From contig MU266427.1 of assembly GCA_021014945.1 (NCBI GenBank), positions 1 to 64,000 on the forward strand: a stretch of DNA of 64,000 nt, in the 5' to 3' direction. Shown piece after piece: positions 11,615 through 22,744 of the stretch (its first letter is position 1; every line of letters begins with the position of its first letter). The DNA comes from Leucogyrophana mollusca. Taxonomy: Eukaryota; Basidiomycota; Agaricomycetes; Boletales. The notes under the pieces were generated by a model. The model was not told the DNA's origin. It saw nothing but the letters and a program-made list of their open reading frames with translations, and did not search any database. Position numbers and translations under genes: made by a program.

Positions 11615-12229
11615 TCAGGGCGCTAAGAAAGCTGAGGCCTTGCAGCCATGTTCACTCTCGGCTGTTTCAAAAATCTCAGGGAAGCTGATGGAAGGATAGA
11701 CCTGACGCACCGGAGGACCTCGAACGGGAGGTAGTGGTGAAACTCTGACACTTGCACTCGTTCTCGGGGATAATTCAACGTTGAGAAACCGAGAAAAGAA
11801 TTCGTCCAACCAGTCAAAGAATACTTCTTTGTCCTCCTGCGTAAGGTTAGCCCAGTCTATCTCGTCCGCGCTGGAACTGCTTGCTGTCTGCTGCTGTGCG
11901 CCTGCAAACCTCGTTGGGGGTGGCTGCCTCACATATGTGGGTGGCGGAGCAAAGTCAGGGCGGGTACTAACGGGCACCGGGGGAGGTGGAGGCGCACTGC
12001 TGATGCTACTGGCAGCGAAGTCTGGTCGAGATCTGAGGGGAGGGGGAGGAGGCGGTGCGTTACTAGACCCGCGGGTGCTGCGTGAATGAGGTGGAGGTTG
12101 CTGGCCCTGTCCAACTTTCCAATTCGGATCCCAGTTTGTTTGGGATGAGGGGACGCTGCTGTATTTGTCCCTGGTGTTGGTCATACTCGTAACACTAGCA
12201 TCCTTTGCCTTTTCAGCCTTCTGCTTCAA
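11615..12229 (-). CDS. Proline-rich protein, ends uncertain
   Basis: An open exon of about 200 codons. It reads KQKAEKAKDASVTSMTNTRD, NWDPNWKVGQGQ, then polyproline tracts (NAPPPPPPLRSRPDF, SSAPPPPPVPV) and an acidic DEIDWANLTQEDKEVFFDWL block. The polyproline tracts resemble SH3- or WW-binding actin-associated proteins. The first Met may not be the start: the frame upstream (VAEL) suggests an earlier exon, but none could be fixed. The C-terminus ends in an unremarkable tail, so the 3' end could be spliced or truncated. It is coded on the same strand as its neighbours 12952-13620 and DUR3. Function unknown. Confidence 0.55.
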   Translation of the reverse strand: MKQKAEKAKDASVTSMTNTRDKYSSVPSSQTNWDPNWKVGQGQQPPPHSRSTRGSSNAPPPPPPLRSRPDFAASSISSAPPPPPVPVSTRPDFAPPPTYVRQPPPTRFAGAQQQTASSSSADEIDWANLTQEDKEVFFDWLDEFFSRFLNVELSPRTSASVRVSPLPPVRGPPVRQVYPSISFPEIFETAESEHGCKASAFLAP

Positions 12230-12951
12230 TTCGGCGACTCAAGGATGGTCAACCTCACAATCGAAACGAAGGCGCGGAAGGCTCACAGTTGACCATATCG
12301 GATAGGATTCAGAAGGGTCCCCCGTTGAGATATCCGAGCCAATCTGCACACAACGATCAAGCGCGCTGGATTTCTCAACGCTCAGCACTTCGATTCCACA
12401 GTGAACGATTATGGTCCACGACATGTCTCACCGAAATTCCTGGGTAAGCTACACTAGCAAATTGTGGGCTGATTGTCCGTGTAGCGAGAAAGGGTCAAAA
12501 ACAAAAGGCAAGTCTCCGACTCCTCTGTTGCAGATTTACCCTTTCTGGGTGGCGCACCTTGGCGCACATGGACAGGAATGGACGTCTAGACGAAAACCTG
12601 GCCAGTAGGCTCTACCGATCTTTCGTGCTCGCCATGTGCAGTGTTCAGCAAAAATTCCTTGGACAACGAGGCCCAAGGGGTGGACCGTCGAGACTAAGAA
12701 AACGCGATGTGGTACAAATGCGGTAGCGAATTCGGAAACTAATGGAGGTTGAAGGAGCCTGAGGAGGCGGGTAATGTACAGACTACAATGACAAAGTATT
12801 GTACATAAATTAATGCTATAAGTGATCAAGGGGAAGGGTAATAATGCAGATGCAGTGACAGAATCCGACAGCAAAGACAGCGAAGATCTAGTGGTGCAGG
12901 TGACAATGTAAGAGGACAGTGGCAAAGGGAAGACCGAAAGCGCAAATGAAA
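12230..12951. other. Intergenic, possible missed 5' exons
   Basis: No exon could be supported. A minus-strand frame at 12239-12424 is open but featureless. It may hold 5' exons of the proline-rich gene and the 3' UTR of the membrane gene at 12952-13620. Confidence 0.35.
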
Positions 12952-13620
12952 TCATTTGGCAAAAATCACAATCAAGACGAGGATAGCGATGGCAAACAGC
13001 AGTGTCAGGGTGGCCAGAAGGCAACGCTGGGCCCATTTGACCTCTGCTGCTCTCATCTCGGAGAGCAGCTGCTTCTTTTCGTCTTCTGTTTTGCCCATCT
13101 CCCAATCAGGAGTGGCACGCAAAGGAGAGAAAAGGATGGCGATCCCTACAACCCAGAATACCGGGAAGACTGAGACAAGGATTTTAGTATTCTGGTAGGC
13201 CAGAGTGGGGATTTGAGGCTCACAGAAACCATAGATAAAAAGATACCGAGCGAGCGTTACGGGCTCGGGTGCGCATTCGCAGTAGCTGGGGAGCTTCTCA
13301 CATTCTCCCTCTTGCGAGTATGCAGGCGGAGCGGTATCGCGAGTCCGTGTCCGAGTTGGCCGGCCACCAAAGAACTCGACCATCATGCTTTCTTGTATTT
13401 GCGTAGGCGAGTAGTACGCGGCGGGCGGGGGAGTAATTGGTGACGTAGGAGATTCGCATGATTGTGGGGTGGCAGGAGAAGGTAGGGAGTCAGAGTCCCT
13501 CTCTGTCGCAGTGTGGACATGTACTTGGACAGAGTCCTCGATAGATATGCGACTAGACGATGCGACTGGTGCCTCTACGGCATGGTTAGAGGTCCAGAAG
13601 GTGCTGGAGAATGAGAACAT
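12952..13620 (-). CDS. Small membrane protein with two C-terminal helices and a PPAY motif
   Basis: A single 222-residue exon. Residues ~1-110 are Ser/Pro-rich and probably cytosolic, with a PPAYSQ motif typical of WW-domain (Rsp5/Nedd4) ligands. A hydrophobic segment ILVSVFPVFWVVGIAILFSP and a second one, LLATLTLLFAIAILVLIVIF, end the protein. A charged loop (MGKTEDEKKQLLSEMRAAEV) lies between them. The frame closes cleanly with TGA, and there is no intron. Domain family not recognised; proteins of this layout are common in Agaricomycetes. The ubiquitin-ligase adaptor idea is inference from the PY motif alone. Confidence 0.7.
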   Translation of the reverse strand: MFSFSSTFWTSNHAVEAPVASSSRISIEDSVQVHVHTATERDSDSLPSPATPQSCESPTSPITPPPAAYYSPTQIQESMMVEFFGGRPTRTRTRDTAPPAYSQEGECEKLPSYCECAPEPVTLARYLFIYGFCEPQIPTLAYQNTKILVSVFPVFWVVGIAILFSPLRATPDWEMGKTEDEKKQLLSEMRAAEVKWAQRCLLATLTLLFAIAILVLIVIFAK

Positions 13621-14263
13621 CGCGTCGATTGTAAGATAGAGAGGGGATAGTTAATGAATCGTCGGGCACGCGATAGTGGCAGTTATGGTGAATAGTCTGG
13701 AGATCCATGGCGCACCAGCAGTTATATATGATCCCTGTATTCTGTGGCATCGGGAAAGCGTCCATGAAGCGTTCTCAATGCGTTATAACAAAAAGACGGA
13801 AGCGCACTTACGACCACAGGCACACGGACCCACAAAGCCAAAGCGGATAAAATATCCTTATTTGACTTGCTTTGCACAAAGAGTTGCTATTATAGGCAAT
13901 TTCTCGCTGTGGAAGAAAACTCAGCGAAAACCCACCCAGTGCGAGACAATAAAGATTGTCCCGGAACGTCGCACCTGACTGGAGGAAACTTGCCTCTTGG
14001 GGCCTTGACGGGACCAAGGAGGTCATATCTGTGCATAGTACGCAGAGCAAGGAGCTAATAATGTCAAGATCTTAAAAGCAGCGGAAAATTGTAGTCCGTT
14101 CAATCATCCGTATGTGCTTTCAGAGTAACTGCCAACTGATGATTGTTGCGCAAGGCGACATACATCTCACGCAGATTATTTGAAAGAAACTACACGCCTA
14201 TGATATTGGACACGGGAGACTTGCAAGAGACAACACGTGTGCCACCCCCAGGTGCCCCACCTT
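13621..14263. other. Intergenic between membrane gene and DUR3
   Basis: About 640 bp with no supported gene. It should contain the promoter of the minus-strand membrane gene and the 3' UTR of the symporter gene. Confidence 0.45.
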
Positions 14264-17200
14264 CTACGCGAGGCTACGTTCTCGTATAGAGCTGTACGCT
14301 GCCCGTAAGATCGTTAACATCTCCACGCGTGACTCCCAAAGCGGTAAGATGATGCAGAATGTGCCGCTCAGGAACGCCCATATGCTAGACGAAGAAGAGT
14401 AAGCTATCGCGATAGTGACAGAGGCAATGTCATTAACACACATGCTGCATGCGATCCAAAATGTGAAGAAGTCTCGGCTGTAGATATAGTGCGAGAAGAA
14501 CATTGGCAGTGGAACTGTTCAGGAGTGGTCAGCTCGAGCTTTGTATGGGAGTCGTTGTCCAAAACGACCAACCTAGAATGACCACGATCACCGTCAAGGT
14601 GGTTGAGTATATCAGGGCTTTCTTATATACATGTTGAATAGAGGCTATTCGATTTTCCTCGATCCCGGACAAGGAGTCGCTCTCCATCGGTTTAGAATTC
14701 TTGAGATCTTTTTCCACGTCGACCTGACTTTTGTGCTCCGCTGGCGAGATGACATCTGACGCTGCATCAGAGCTGTATTTTACATCCTTGTCCAATAACG
14801 CGATAGCTCGCGTTGCACCGAAGTCATAGTCCGCCGGGTCTGATGATACCTGTTAATGAGTGACGTATCAAGGGAAATGTAGCCTCACTGAGAAGCGACA
14901 CGGTCACAGTGAGAATACCAGAGAAAAGGAGACCGGTAAGGCCGCTACAGACAGCAGAGTATGGCTCTGCGAGATTCGCTACGTTAATCTGGCCTGAATA
15001 GATGCAAGTCTTCGTTGAGTTGATATAAAGGTTGATGAAACTGGCTACTTGCCATATATCTTCCAACAACCGATCATCCAAGCCAGCATACCAAGAATTG
15101 CACCCCCAATTGCGCCGCACATTACACCTGCACGAGTGAGCTTGGACCAGCAAACAGTGAGTGCAACAGGGATCACGGCTGGACTCAGGATGACGCCCCT
15201 AAAAAGAATTAAATCGTGAAATTGTGAGGCACGGTGAGAAAGCTAACTGCACGTAGAACAGCTGGAACAGGGGTCAGCATCGATTAGATGAAGTTACAAA
15301 GAGGGTCGGGGCATACCCATCCAAGATCTATGTTCCCGGCGTTTAACTAGTTCGTCATATAGGTTAGCATACGAGTCCTCGTTTGAAGTGGCGGAGGCGA
15401 CGCACAATAGTGGCCCAGCAGCCCATCCACACGGCCCAAAAACATATGAAGTAATGTGAAACTTTCACAATTTCTTCGCCAGTAGCTTGTGGTCGGAAAT
15501 ACACTCGGTAAATGCTGAATGCAGTGTCGCCTTTAGAATCCACTGGATTGACGCGTGCCATGTAGGAGCGACCTACTCGTACGAGCTGAAATATTACCTT
15601 CTCAATAAGCAGGACGTAGAAGAGTTATGTAGACTGCTTACAAGAGACTGGAGACACCGATGAGCTCGGCGCTGGCGGCGGATGTCACGGCCATACTTTG
15701 AGAAAACTCAGCAAATTCCCTGTGCGTGACTGAAAATTGAGGCTCACAACACAACAAGTAAGATTGCTACTGCACCCCCCTTGCCCATGAGCACGGCGGC
15801 GGCAGCAGGCGCAGCGAGGCCTGCGCTTGACTGACTGGGTGAGAGTGGCGACGGGTAGGTCGGAAAGTTTGGCTGTGCCGAGAAGTTCAGCGTGTCAAGA
15901 CCTACGATCAAAGAAGGACTCACATTGTTCACAAGGGCTCTGGCACTCAGGCCAAGGCACGAAGCAAAAGCCCACGGGACAGCAAACCACGACAGGCCGC
16001 CCAGCATCTTTGCGCCCATGAGATATATTGCAAGAGAGAAGCGAGCGAGAAACTCACATATGCTTTGGTAGTCGATTCAGGATGGCTCGCGATGGCCTGA
16101 AGAGGAGATCGATTTAAGTTGCCTTTCCTTCGTTTGCACACAACTTACTCGTTGCCAGTAGCCTTGCGAATGCAGTGCCATTTAGAACTAAGGGAGGTGC
16201 CAGCCAGGTTAACACACTCACCTTGGTCACAGAACACTCCCGAGAACCCAGACAAGATTGTTGCGGCACCAAAGACAAGACCTTGGTTCGACTTCATCGT
16301 GAGGTAGCTACCGTTTTCATTGCCAGTGACAGGTGTTTCAATTCCAGCCTGCACCAATAGGTCGTACAACCGACTGACACTCCCGACTTCTGGGGAAGTT
16401 CCGCTAAAAAGAACGTAAGAATAGCACAGCTTGGAAGTGTGAGGACATACTAGGCTCGGAAGACGAAAATGTAAATGATGATGAACAAGATGACGGTATG
16501 GCTCCAGTCGCAGATGAATGTTGCTCGGAGCCCGCCAAAGATGACATACACGGCTATGCCTATAGGGAGCAAGAAACACGCCGCAACAATGTTCATTCCA
16601 GTGAGAGCATTAACCGTTGCAGCGCCACCCACTGAAATCGCTCATTCAGACTAAGAATGCTTGAGTGTGGAGAGAACGCACGCAGGAGGGACCCGCAGAC
16701 GATCAGAATGCACAAGAACGCATAGAAGAGAAATAGTATCGCGCCTGCATTGCCGAACCTTGCTCGAACAATCTAATAGGCATCGGTCAACCTCCAAAAC
16801 ACAGCGAAAACAGTGTAATGTACTTCGGGGAAAGTATGGGCGCCGTTCGCATTCATCTTTACTTTGGAGGCGACCATACCGAACATCGCTACTTGGATTG
16901 TGCCACCCACGCCATACCACCTGAACATTCCCTGTGATTTAACTGTGTCCGCCTCCATGACACCAAGAAAACACTAACCAAGGCCCGCTCACGCCTGCAA
17001 GATATTTGTGAACAAACTGACACTCGAAGCAGATCCCTGCGTACGCACCGAATGTATACGCTGCTGTGCTTGATTGCAAAAGGGTGGCACTCCATGTCCA
17101 AGCGCTCACTCTGTAAAACCGTAAGTACGACCTCCGAAAACTGTACAATGGCACCCACATTCCGCAACAAACCAATCCAGGCTTCACCGAGAGTATTAGC

Positions 17201-17592
17201 AAAGACTGCACTTGATATATACTTGGGCATTACCTTGACACTTCGTGACGCACTCTGTAGACCAAGATCGCATTAAGACAACAGAATTGTAAAGAATGGA
17301 ACAAACTTACGGTAAACTCCTCCGAAGAAGCAGGTGAGAATCGGAAGAATTTCCGTTGTAGTGTGGTCAAAACTAGCATGACGAAGGCGAAAAAGAAGCC
17401 CACGCCTGTGATGAAACGTCTGAGATGCTCATCTACAGATAAGGAGAAAACTCACCAACAACGACCCCATACCCAACACTTTCGGCTGCAAGGAAGATGG
17501 AAGTTTAAGGTCATCATGGTATCGTCAAAGCCTAGGAGATCCATACCAAGGAGAGGCTGGAACTCTGAGTATGTCGGTTCGAGGCTAGACAT
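14264..17592 (-). CDS. DUR3: Urea/polyamine sodium-solute symporter, DUR3-type
   Basis: A member of the SSS family. Yeast DUR3 imports urea (and polyamines) at the plasma membrane. The start is [15 protein letters not shown] at 17592, followed by a very short first exon. The spliced product then shows [140 protein letters not shown] and [18 protein letters not shown]. The C-terminus is [17 protein letters not shown] hydrophilic insert ([11 protein letters not shown]...) precedes the last two helices. At least 12 short introns interrupt it. All the SSS core helices are present, so it looks functional. HGATAR-like motifs upstream suggest control by nitrogen source. Confidence 0.9.
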
Positions 17593-17685
17593 TGCAGAAG
17601 AGAGGACTTAAAGAGCCTGGCACAGGTAGAGCCGATCAGTGTGCTCACCTGAGTTAAACTCCATGTTGCGTCTAATAATATCTGG

Positions 17686-17983
17686 AGATAACAAGATGGT
17701 TTATATATCCAAAGCATTCCACGAGTCCTCTGATAACGACATTTGGGCATCTCCAACTTGGGTGGAAGATTCCGCCGTTAGTATGCATTCTCATGGTTCA
17801 CTAGTCTCGGACTCGGAATCGATTGAGCATTCGAACAATAGTGCTCGCAGCCTTTACGGGCGATTGAAGTCGATAAGGTCTTCAAATATCCGAATGAAGA
17901 GTCGACGGGCCACCACAGCTACTAATGAGCATTGAGCTGCAGGGAATATCGAGCCTGAGTTCGGGCTCTGCCGTCTTCGATAG
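17686..17983. promoter_or_regulatory. Cluster of GATA (HGATAR) motifs upstream of DUR3
   Basis: Four HGATAR matches occur within 400 bp of the DUR3 start: AGATAA 17686-17691, TGATAA 17731-17736, CGATAA 17871-17876 and CGATAG 17978-17983. In fungi, AreA/Nit2-type GATA factors bind such sites to activate nitrogen-scavenging genes. About one would be expected by chance on the two strands, so the enrichment is modest. The motifs also lie upstream of nothing else on the plus strand. Confidence 0.4.
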
Positions 17984-18674
17984 TATAAGAGAATCATATT
18001 AATCCTGCGTTGCGTCTACTGAACAGCACACCATCATACGGCCGACTGGGCTCGAGACGTCGCGGACTCACGGTGGCCTTCATAGTAAGAAAGTCTTCCA
18101 GGAACCCCGAATCGCGAGAAACTGGATCCACAGAATTCGAGGTGGGTCCAAAGATCAAACGACCGCCGGAGAATACGACGTCGACGGTTCGAGTCGGACG
18201 AGAAGACACATGGCGGGGTTCTTAGCGGGCTGCTTGAGCTCCTACAAGTCGACGAGTCCGTTGTCCCTATGCGTGAATTCAGATGTTGACGAGGATAAAT
18301 GACAAAGAAGTGTGGAAGGTATCTTGAAGCTCGAAGCTCGAAGCTGAGTTGAAGTACTAGACCACACGTAACAAAATAGGTTGTTACATTTATATAATTA
18401 TGTAGCAACGTGAAGTAGTATCATGATCATAAACCTCGGCTTGCTTGGGGTAAAAAAGTTACAGTAAGAGTGCTACTAGTAGTACAGAGTAACAGAAAGG
18501 CATGAGTTATGGTCATAAAATAAGTTATGGAATGTAAAGCATTTGGCATGCTCATAAGTAGAAGGTATAGCAATCAAATAACATCGCTAGCGTGCAGTCC
18601 AAAGTCGACGGAGGCCCCGAGTTGGCCAGAGCTCCATCCGCCCTTGGCGCCGGGTTTGCGCGGATCTCATCCGA
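17984..18674. other. Intergenic, no gene recognised
   Basis: No recognisable gene. A GAAGCTCGAAGCTCGAAGCT micro-tandem lies near 18327-18347. A minus-strand frame at 18034-18408 is open but without a family match. Confidence 0.4.
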
Positions 18675-19745
18675 CTAATCCTCACTTCCCTCAGTGAGCG
18701 TCCCGAGAGCATTCGAAGCCCGCGGTTTCTGACCCCGTCGCGGAAGGAGTGTGCGTGGGGGGTTAGTTCCCGAGGCTTTATTCAGGGCGGGTTCAAACGT
18801 CAGTGGGAATGCGTTGCTAGTCATGGAAGGAAGCAGCGGAAGTGAGGCAGATGGCCCAAGCGGGCGTGGTTTCCGGTCTGGGTTGGTAGCGACCGTTGTA
18901 GGGGGGAAAGGTGGTATAGGCGAGGCGGGAGCAGGCGGGCGGAGAGTTTCCTTTAATCCTTCCTTGGCACTGGAAATGCAGCCAGCGATAAATTTCTCGT
19001 CTTCAGGAGTGTTCGGGTAGTTTGAGAAGTCCCAGTCAAAGGGAGAAGCGTAGCCGCTCAACGACCCGTCGCTACTCTCTGGCGTAGAGGCACGAGTCTG
19101 GACGCAGAGTTTCAATGCTGTCAGATCACCTGTGACGCACCGACACGACGTTAAACGCGCTGAGAGGTGTGGTAAGTGGCACTTACGATGCAGGTCGTCG
19201 CCTTCGTCGTGGAGCTTGAGCTGCTGGTCGATCAGACCGATGATAAAGGCTCGTACGTCGAGGTCAGATGGAAGGTCATCCACATCAGGCGGGCGGGAGG
19301 AGTGCTCTACTAGGAGGGAAAAGTGGGCAAAGTCCTCATACATGAGGAAGCTCAGCTGTAAGTGGTATGAGCATACAATCATATATAATCACTTCTCGGC
19401 ACGAAATGGTCATACCTTGATCGTGTCGACAACCTAAGATATAGATTGTATATTAGATATCGACTGCCGTATCGACGCTGTTTGATTCCTACACACCTCC
19501 TTTAGCTCGTCTGGCATGAACAAAAGCCCAGAATCCAGAAGGCCCTTGAGCCGAGTGCAGGTTTCTCCATATGTTCTAATGTCCGCTCGGTTGAACTGGT
19601 CCATCAAGGCAGAGTTGATCTCGCCGAGCTCTTTGGCAATATGTTCCCGGGTCGGAAACCAATCATCGGAGGACAGCTCTCGCTCTAGAGCCGCTACCAG
19701 GGCGTCACAGTCGATGGAGGCAGCATGGTCTGTGCAGTGATCCAT
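18675..19745 (-). CDS. Hypothetical protein with an 18-nt micro-exon
   Basis: Exons 19745-19497, 19433-19416, 19355-19197 and 19129-18675, all with canonical splice sites and consistent frame. The N-terminus (MDHCTDHAASIDCDALVAAL) is helical, followed by GEINSALMDQFNRADI and a region starting LSFLMYEDFAHFSLLVEHS that may form a small helical domain. The C-terminal ~130 residues are Ser/Pro-rich and probably disordered (PPAPASPIPPFPPTTV, KASGTNPPRTLLPRRG). There is no signal peptide or membrane segment. Exon 2 codes only VVDTIK. I recognise no domain; the clean splicing over four exons argues that the gene is real. The model ends at TGA just after LTEGSED. Confidence 0.72.
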
Positions 19746-20039
19746 CTTTGAAGTAGGAGGTAAGATTGCAGGAGAGGTGGTTCCGCGGGTTCTATGGTTT
19801 TGGAGTCCATGTCTGGGGCCTTCTTATGTTCGAGAGACATGGGCAAAGCACGGACGTCTATTCCACAAAGGCTGTGGTGAATTGCTCTAAAATGGCAATA
19901 GGGATGGCCACTGTGGAAGGACACATGAGACCTTTTGTTGGCTTTGGCCTTGCTTCGATCATTGACAATTATTGACGGCCAAAGCGCTATGTAACGCGTA
20001 ACGGTGAAGCAAAGTCAAAGCACGAAAACAAAGCCTTGG
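19746..20039. other. Intergenic upstream of hypothetical gene
   Basis: Promoter side of the minus-strand hypothetical gene. A short palindromic TTGACAATTATTGACGGCC sits near 19961-19979. Nothing else seen. Confidence 0.35.
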
Positions 20040-20268
20040 GTCACGTGCCATGCCCCGCTTTTGACCATCACCAGCCGAAGTACGATCCTTTGTCACATGT
20101 GAAACCCTTCACGCTGTAGTCGCAGAGGTTATGCCTGCTACATAGCAGTAACATTTGAAGGAGGATGCACACACATCAATCATACCCTCTCTAGTATCCT
20201 GTCACACCGTGAGTTGGAACCACGCAAAGCTTTGGCTCGGAAGCGTCCTTTGGCTAGGTAGGCAGCGT
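20040..20268. repeat. Left copy of imperfect direct repeat (~230 bp)
   Basis: Matches 22094-22353 in the same orientation with long shared blocks, for example TTTTGACCATCACCAG, ACGATCCTTTGT, GCTACATAGCAGTAA, ATTTGAAGGAGGATGC and GGAACCACGCAAAGCTTTGG. The right edge of this copy (TCCTTTGGCTAGGTAGGCAG) corresponds to the 3' end of the BolA coding region at 22325-22353, so this is a fragment of the BolA terminator region. Confidence 0.85.
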
Positions 20269-20375
20269 AAGTACTGTACTAATTTCATACATATGTTGGT
20301 TCGAACGTCGATTGAGCGAGCTCACTTGTTGTAAAGAACACAGGGAACGGGCCATCCAGCCCCCCCTTCAAAGGC

Positions 20376-20714
20376 TCAACTCACTATCCTTTTGAACCGT
20401 TCCCACTCCTCATGATTTGCATCAACGAAGTCCCGCAACACTGTCCAGTCTTCGCACGTCCTCGGTCTCACCTCCGCTGTCCGCTCAACTTCAAACCTCC
20501 GATCCATCCAATTCGGTGGCTCCAGGGTTGTGTCTGCGGCACACAAGATGTTTTGTCGCAGATAATTAAGACAATGCTGCAGGTGTGCGTCGTGCTCTCG
20601 GGGCTTTGGGCGAGTCAATGTCTCTGCGAGCTTGTACAAACAGTGTTGCGAGTGGTGCGTTGCGGCAGCAAAAATTCTAAGTAGTTGGCACCATGCTTGC
20701 TCACATGAATTCAA
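20376..20714 (-). pseudogene. UstYa-like (DUF3328) gene, 5'-truncated
   Basis: A single open frame of 112 codons matching the C-terminal half of DUF3328/UstYa proteins, which act as oxidases or cyclases in fungal peptide and other secondary metabolite pathways. Both HxxHC motifs are present: HHSQHCLYKL and HLQHCLNYLRQNILCAADTT, followed by the conserved CEDWTVLRDFV. The usual N-terminal membrane anchor and the ESVH block are absent. The first Met lies only 25 bp from the divergent start of the membrane gene at 20740, so upstream exons have no room. Compared with the paralogue at 31486-32150, homology begins at LRIFAAATHH, which places the break in the middle of the domain. It may still be transcribed but is unlikely to be a full enzyme. 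Confidence 0.75.
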
Positions 20715-20739
20715 TTCCTCAGACTAGTGAACCTGAACA

Positions 20740-21978
20740 ATGGGTCCATACTCGCCACAAGAGCCCGCACCGGAGATCGCCTTGGAACGTGCGACGTTCA
20801 TAGGCGACACTTTGTCAGTTCTAGCTTATGGTAAGCACCTTGACTGATTTATGTTGTCCGGTTCACATGGTAATGTGTCCAAGGTGCCAGCCTTGTTTTA
20901 TTCCTCCAGTGTATGTACGCCTTCTATAATCGCGGTGATATGGCCCGTGAACGTCGATGGCTCTTTATGCTGTACATCAGTTTGATGTTCTCGTTTGGGA
21001 CTGCCTACATCGGGATAAACTCAACGTTGTGGAGGAACATGTTCGTGGACGACAGAAACTACCCTGGAGGGCCCATGGGGTACTCGCTTGGCATTTATAA
21101 CCAGCCTCCATCTGTGGCAGCCAATGCGTTCTTTGTCCTAGCGAATTGGTTCGCAGATGGTCTTCTGGTCCGTATTTTCAACCCTCCTCCAAGCTGACAC
21201 TGAACTGGGGCCCCAGCTGTATCGCTGTTTGGTGGTGTACAGCGAGAGGCACTGGGTCGTTCTCTTCCCAGGGATGATGTACTTGGGCTCTATATGTATG
21301 ATTATCGCTTGAATGATGGGACGTCGACGCTTACCTTCTTTGGTGCAGCCATGGGTATTGCATTGCAATATGCCACTTCCCGCCCGAGTGCAGATGCATG
21401 GACCAAAGGGAGCGTCGATTTCGGCTTGGCGTACTTTTCGCTATCATGTTCACTTAACATCATCCTCACCATCTTGATTTCGGGTCGAATACTTGCACAT
21501 CGTCGCTATATGCACTCGGCACTGGGCGAGAGCCACGCTGACACATACGTCTCCATCGCCGCGCTTCTTATCGAAAGCTCCATGCTTTACGCGGTCTTCT
21601 CGCTTCTTTTCATCGCGCCATACGCCGCATCGAGCAACCTCTCAAATATTTTCCTTCCGGTCTTGTCACAAATTCAGGTATGTGCTTCTCAATCCTATCG
21701 GTCGAAGTCACTGATAATCCTTCAAATAGATCATCGCCCCGCTCCTGATCATGCTTCGTGTTGCGGGCCGCCACGCTTGGACATCTACCACCGCTAACAT
21801 GCAAAATAGCAGCTTGTCATTCGCGACACCAGGAGAATCGCGGAACAGAAGTGATGGGGATGAGTCAAGTGCTATCCGAGTAAGGATGACGCATCATTCG
21901 GACTCTGTGTCGGTTTTGCGAAGTCAGGCAAAGAAAGGAGCCAGCGCACGTTCGGTCCCCAGTCTTGTTTCAGCCTAG
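20740..21978 (+). CDS. Multi-pass (about 7 TM) basidiomycete membrane protein
   Basis: Starts MGPYSPQEPAPEIALERATF. Exon 1 is 20740-20830, exon 2 begins at 20884, and further introns fall near 21174 and 21290 and after LPVLSQIQ. Hydrophobic segments include ASLVLFLQCMYAFYNRGD, RRWLFMLYISLMFSFGTAYI, NAFFVLANWFADGLL, WVVLFPGMMYLGSI, CSLNIILTILISGRIL, VSIAALLIESSMLYAVFSLL and IIAPLLIMLRVAGRHAW. The C-terminal tail is Ser-rich and cytosolic-looking. Layout resembles the large sets of 7-TM, possibly receptor-like, orphan proteins of Agaricomycetes. It is divergent from the truncated UstYa gene and the pair sits between direct repeats. A decayed copy is at 32300-33265. Function unknown. Confidence 0.8.
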
Positions 21979-22093
21979 AAGACAGATGAAGTGCTAAGAC
22001 ACTTATCTGAGAGATGAGCTGTAGGAATTATGAATATGCGCAGAATCTCTGATCTCAGGCCAAATGAAGTGCAAAAAATAAACCCGCGTCGCA

Positions 22094-22353
22094 GTCACGT
22101 GACATACATCACTTTTGACCATCACCAGTCTGACATACGATCCTTTGTGACGTGTGAAACCCCCCACGCTGTAGCCACAGGGGTAACGTCCGCTACATAG
22201 CAGTAATATTTGAAGGAGGATGCGCACACAGCAATCATATCCTCTCTAGCATCCCGTTACACCATGAACTGGAACCACGCAAAGCTTTGGCACTGGCTCA
22301 GAAGATGCCCGGTGCGCAAGAGGTCTAGCTTCCTTTGGCAAGGTAGGCAGCAT
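22094..22353. repeat. Right copy of imperfect direct repeat (~260 bp)
   Basis: Partner of 20040-20268, same orientation, roughly 80 percent identical by eye. This copy contains the intact 3' end of the BolA gene (minus strand), so it is probably the parent copy. It carries an extra ~30 bp (AGATGCCCGGTGCGCAAGAG) relative to the left copy. Confidence 0.85.
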
Positions 22354-22744
22354 ACTGTTTTGGAGTAAAAGTTTTCTGTCGTTGGCGATCAGCCGTGGAT
22401 GCGAAACAAGATATCTTTTCTACCTGCGAGAACGCGTGCATCTGTGATATTTCGTTCTTCAACACTTCATTGACTGAACCTCCCAATGAGCCAAAAGAAG
22501 ACAAAAGAGACCGGACAATCCATACTCCACCGATGTCTTGCCAGGGTGGTCTTGCCTTCAAAAGCCTGTCAACATCAGTATGTCAGACAAATTGCTCGCG
22601 ACGTGAGAAAACAATACAGACTTCGCTGACGAGTACGATTGCATAGTTCTCACCACATCCACTAGATTGGTCTTCAATTTCCAAGTGGGAGACAGGAAAC
22701 GAAGACCGAATAGTTTGGTCCAAGACTTGCAAATCTATGGCCAT
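22325..22744 (-). CDS. FRA2: BolA-like protein (BolA2/Fra2 family)
   Basis: Three exons give MAIDLQVLDQTIRSSFPVSH, LEIEDQSSGCGENYAIVLVS, then FEGKTTLARHR, VNEVLKNEISQMHAFSQ and KTFTPKQYAAYLAKGS. This is the full BolA fold with the conserved helix-turn-helix-like RH...VNE.L..EI..(I/M)HA(F/L)S signature. BolA2/Fra2 partners monothiol glutaredoxins in cytosolic iron-sulfur sensing. The Cys of CGE and the conserved His of MHA are the likely cluster ligands. I chose the Met at 22744; an in-frame Met at 22813 would add 23 residues with no BolA character. The 3' end is embedded in the right-hand direct repeat. The junction at the start of exon 2 was not fixed to the base. Confidence 0.83.
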
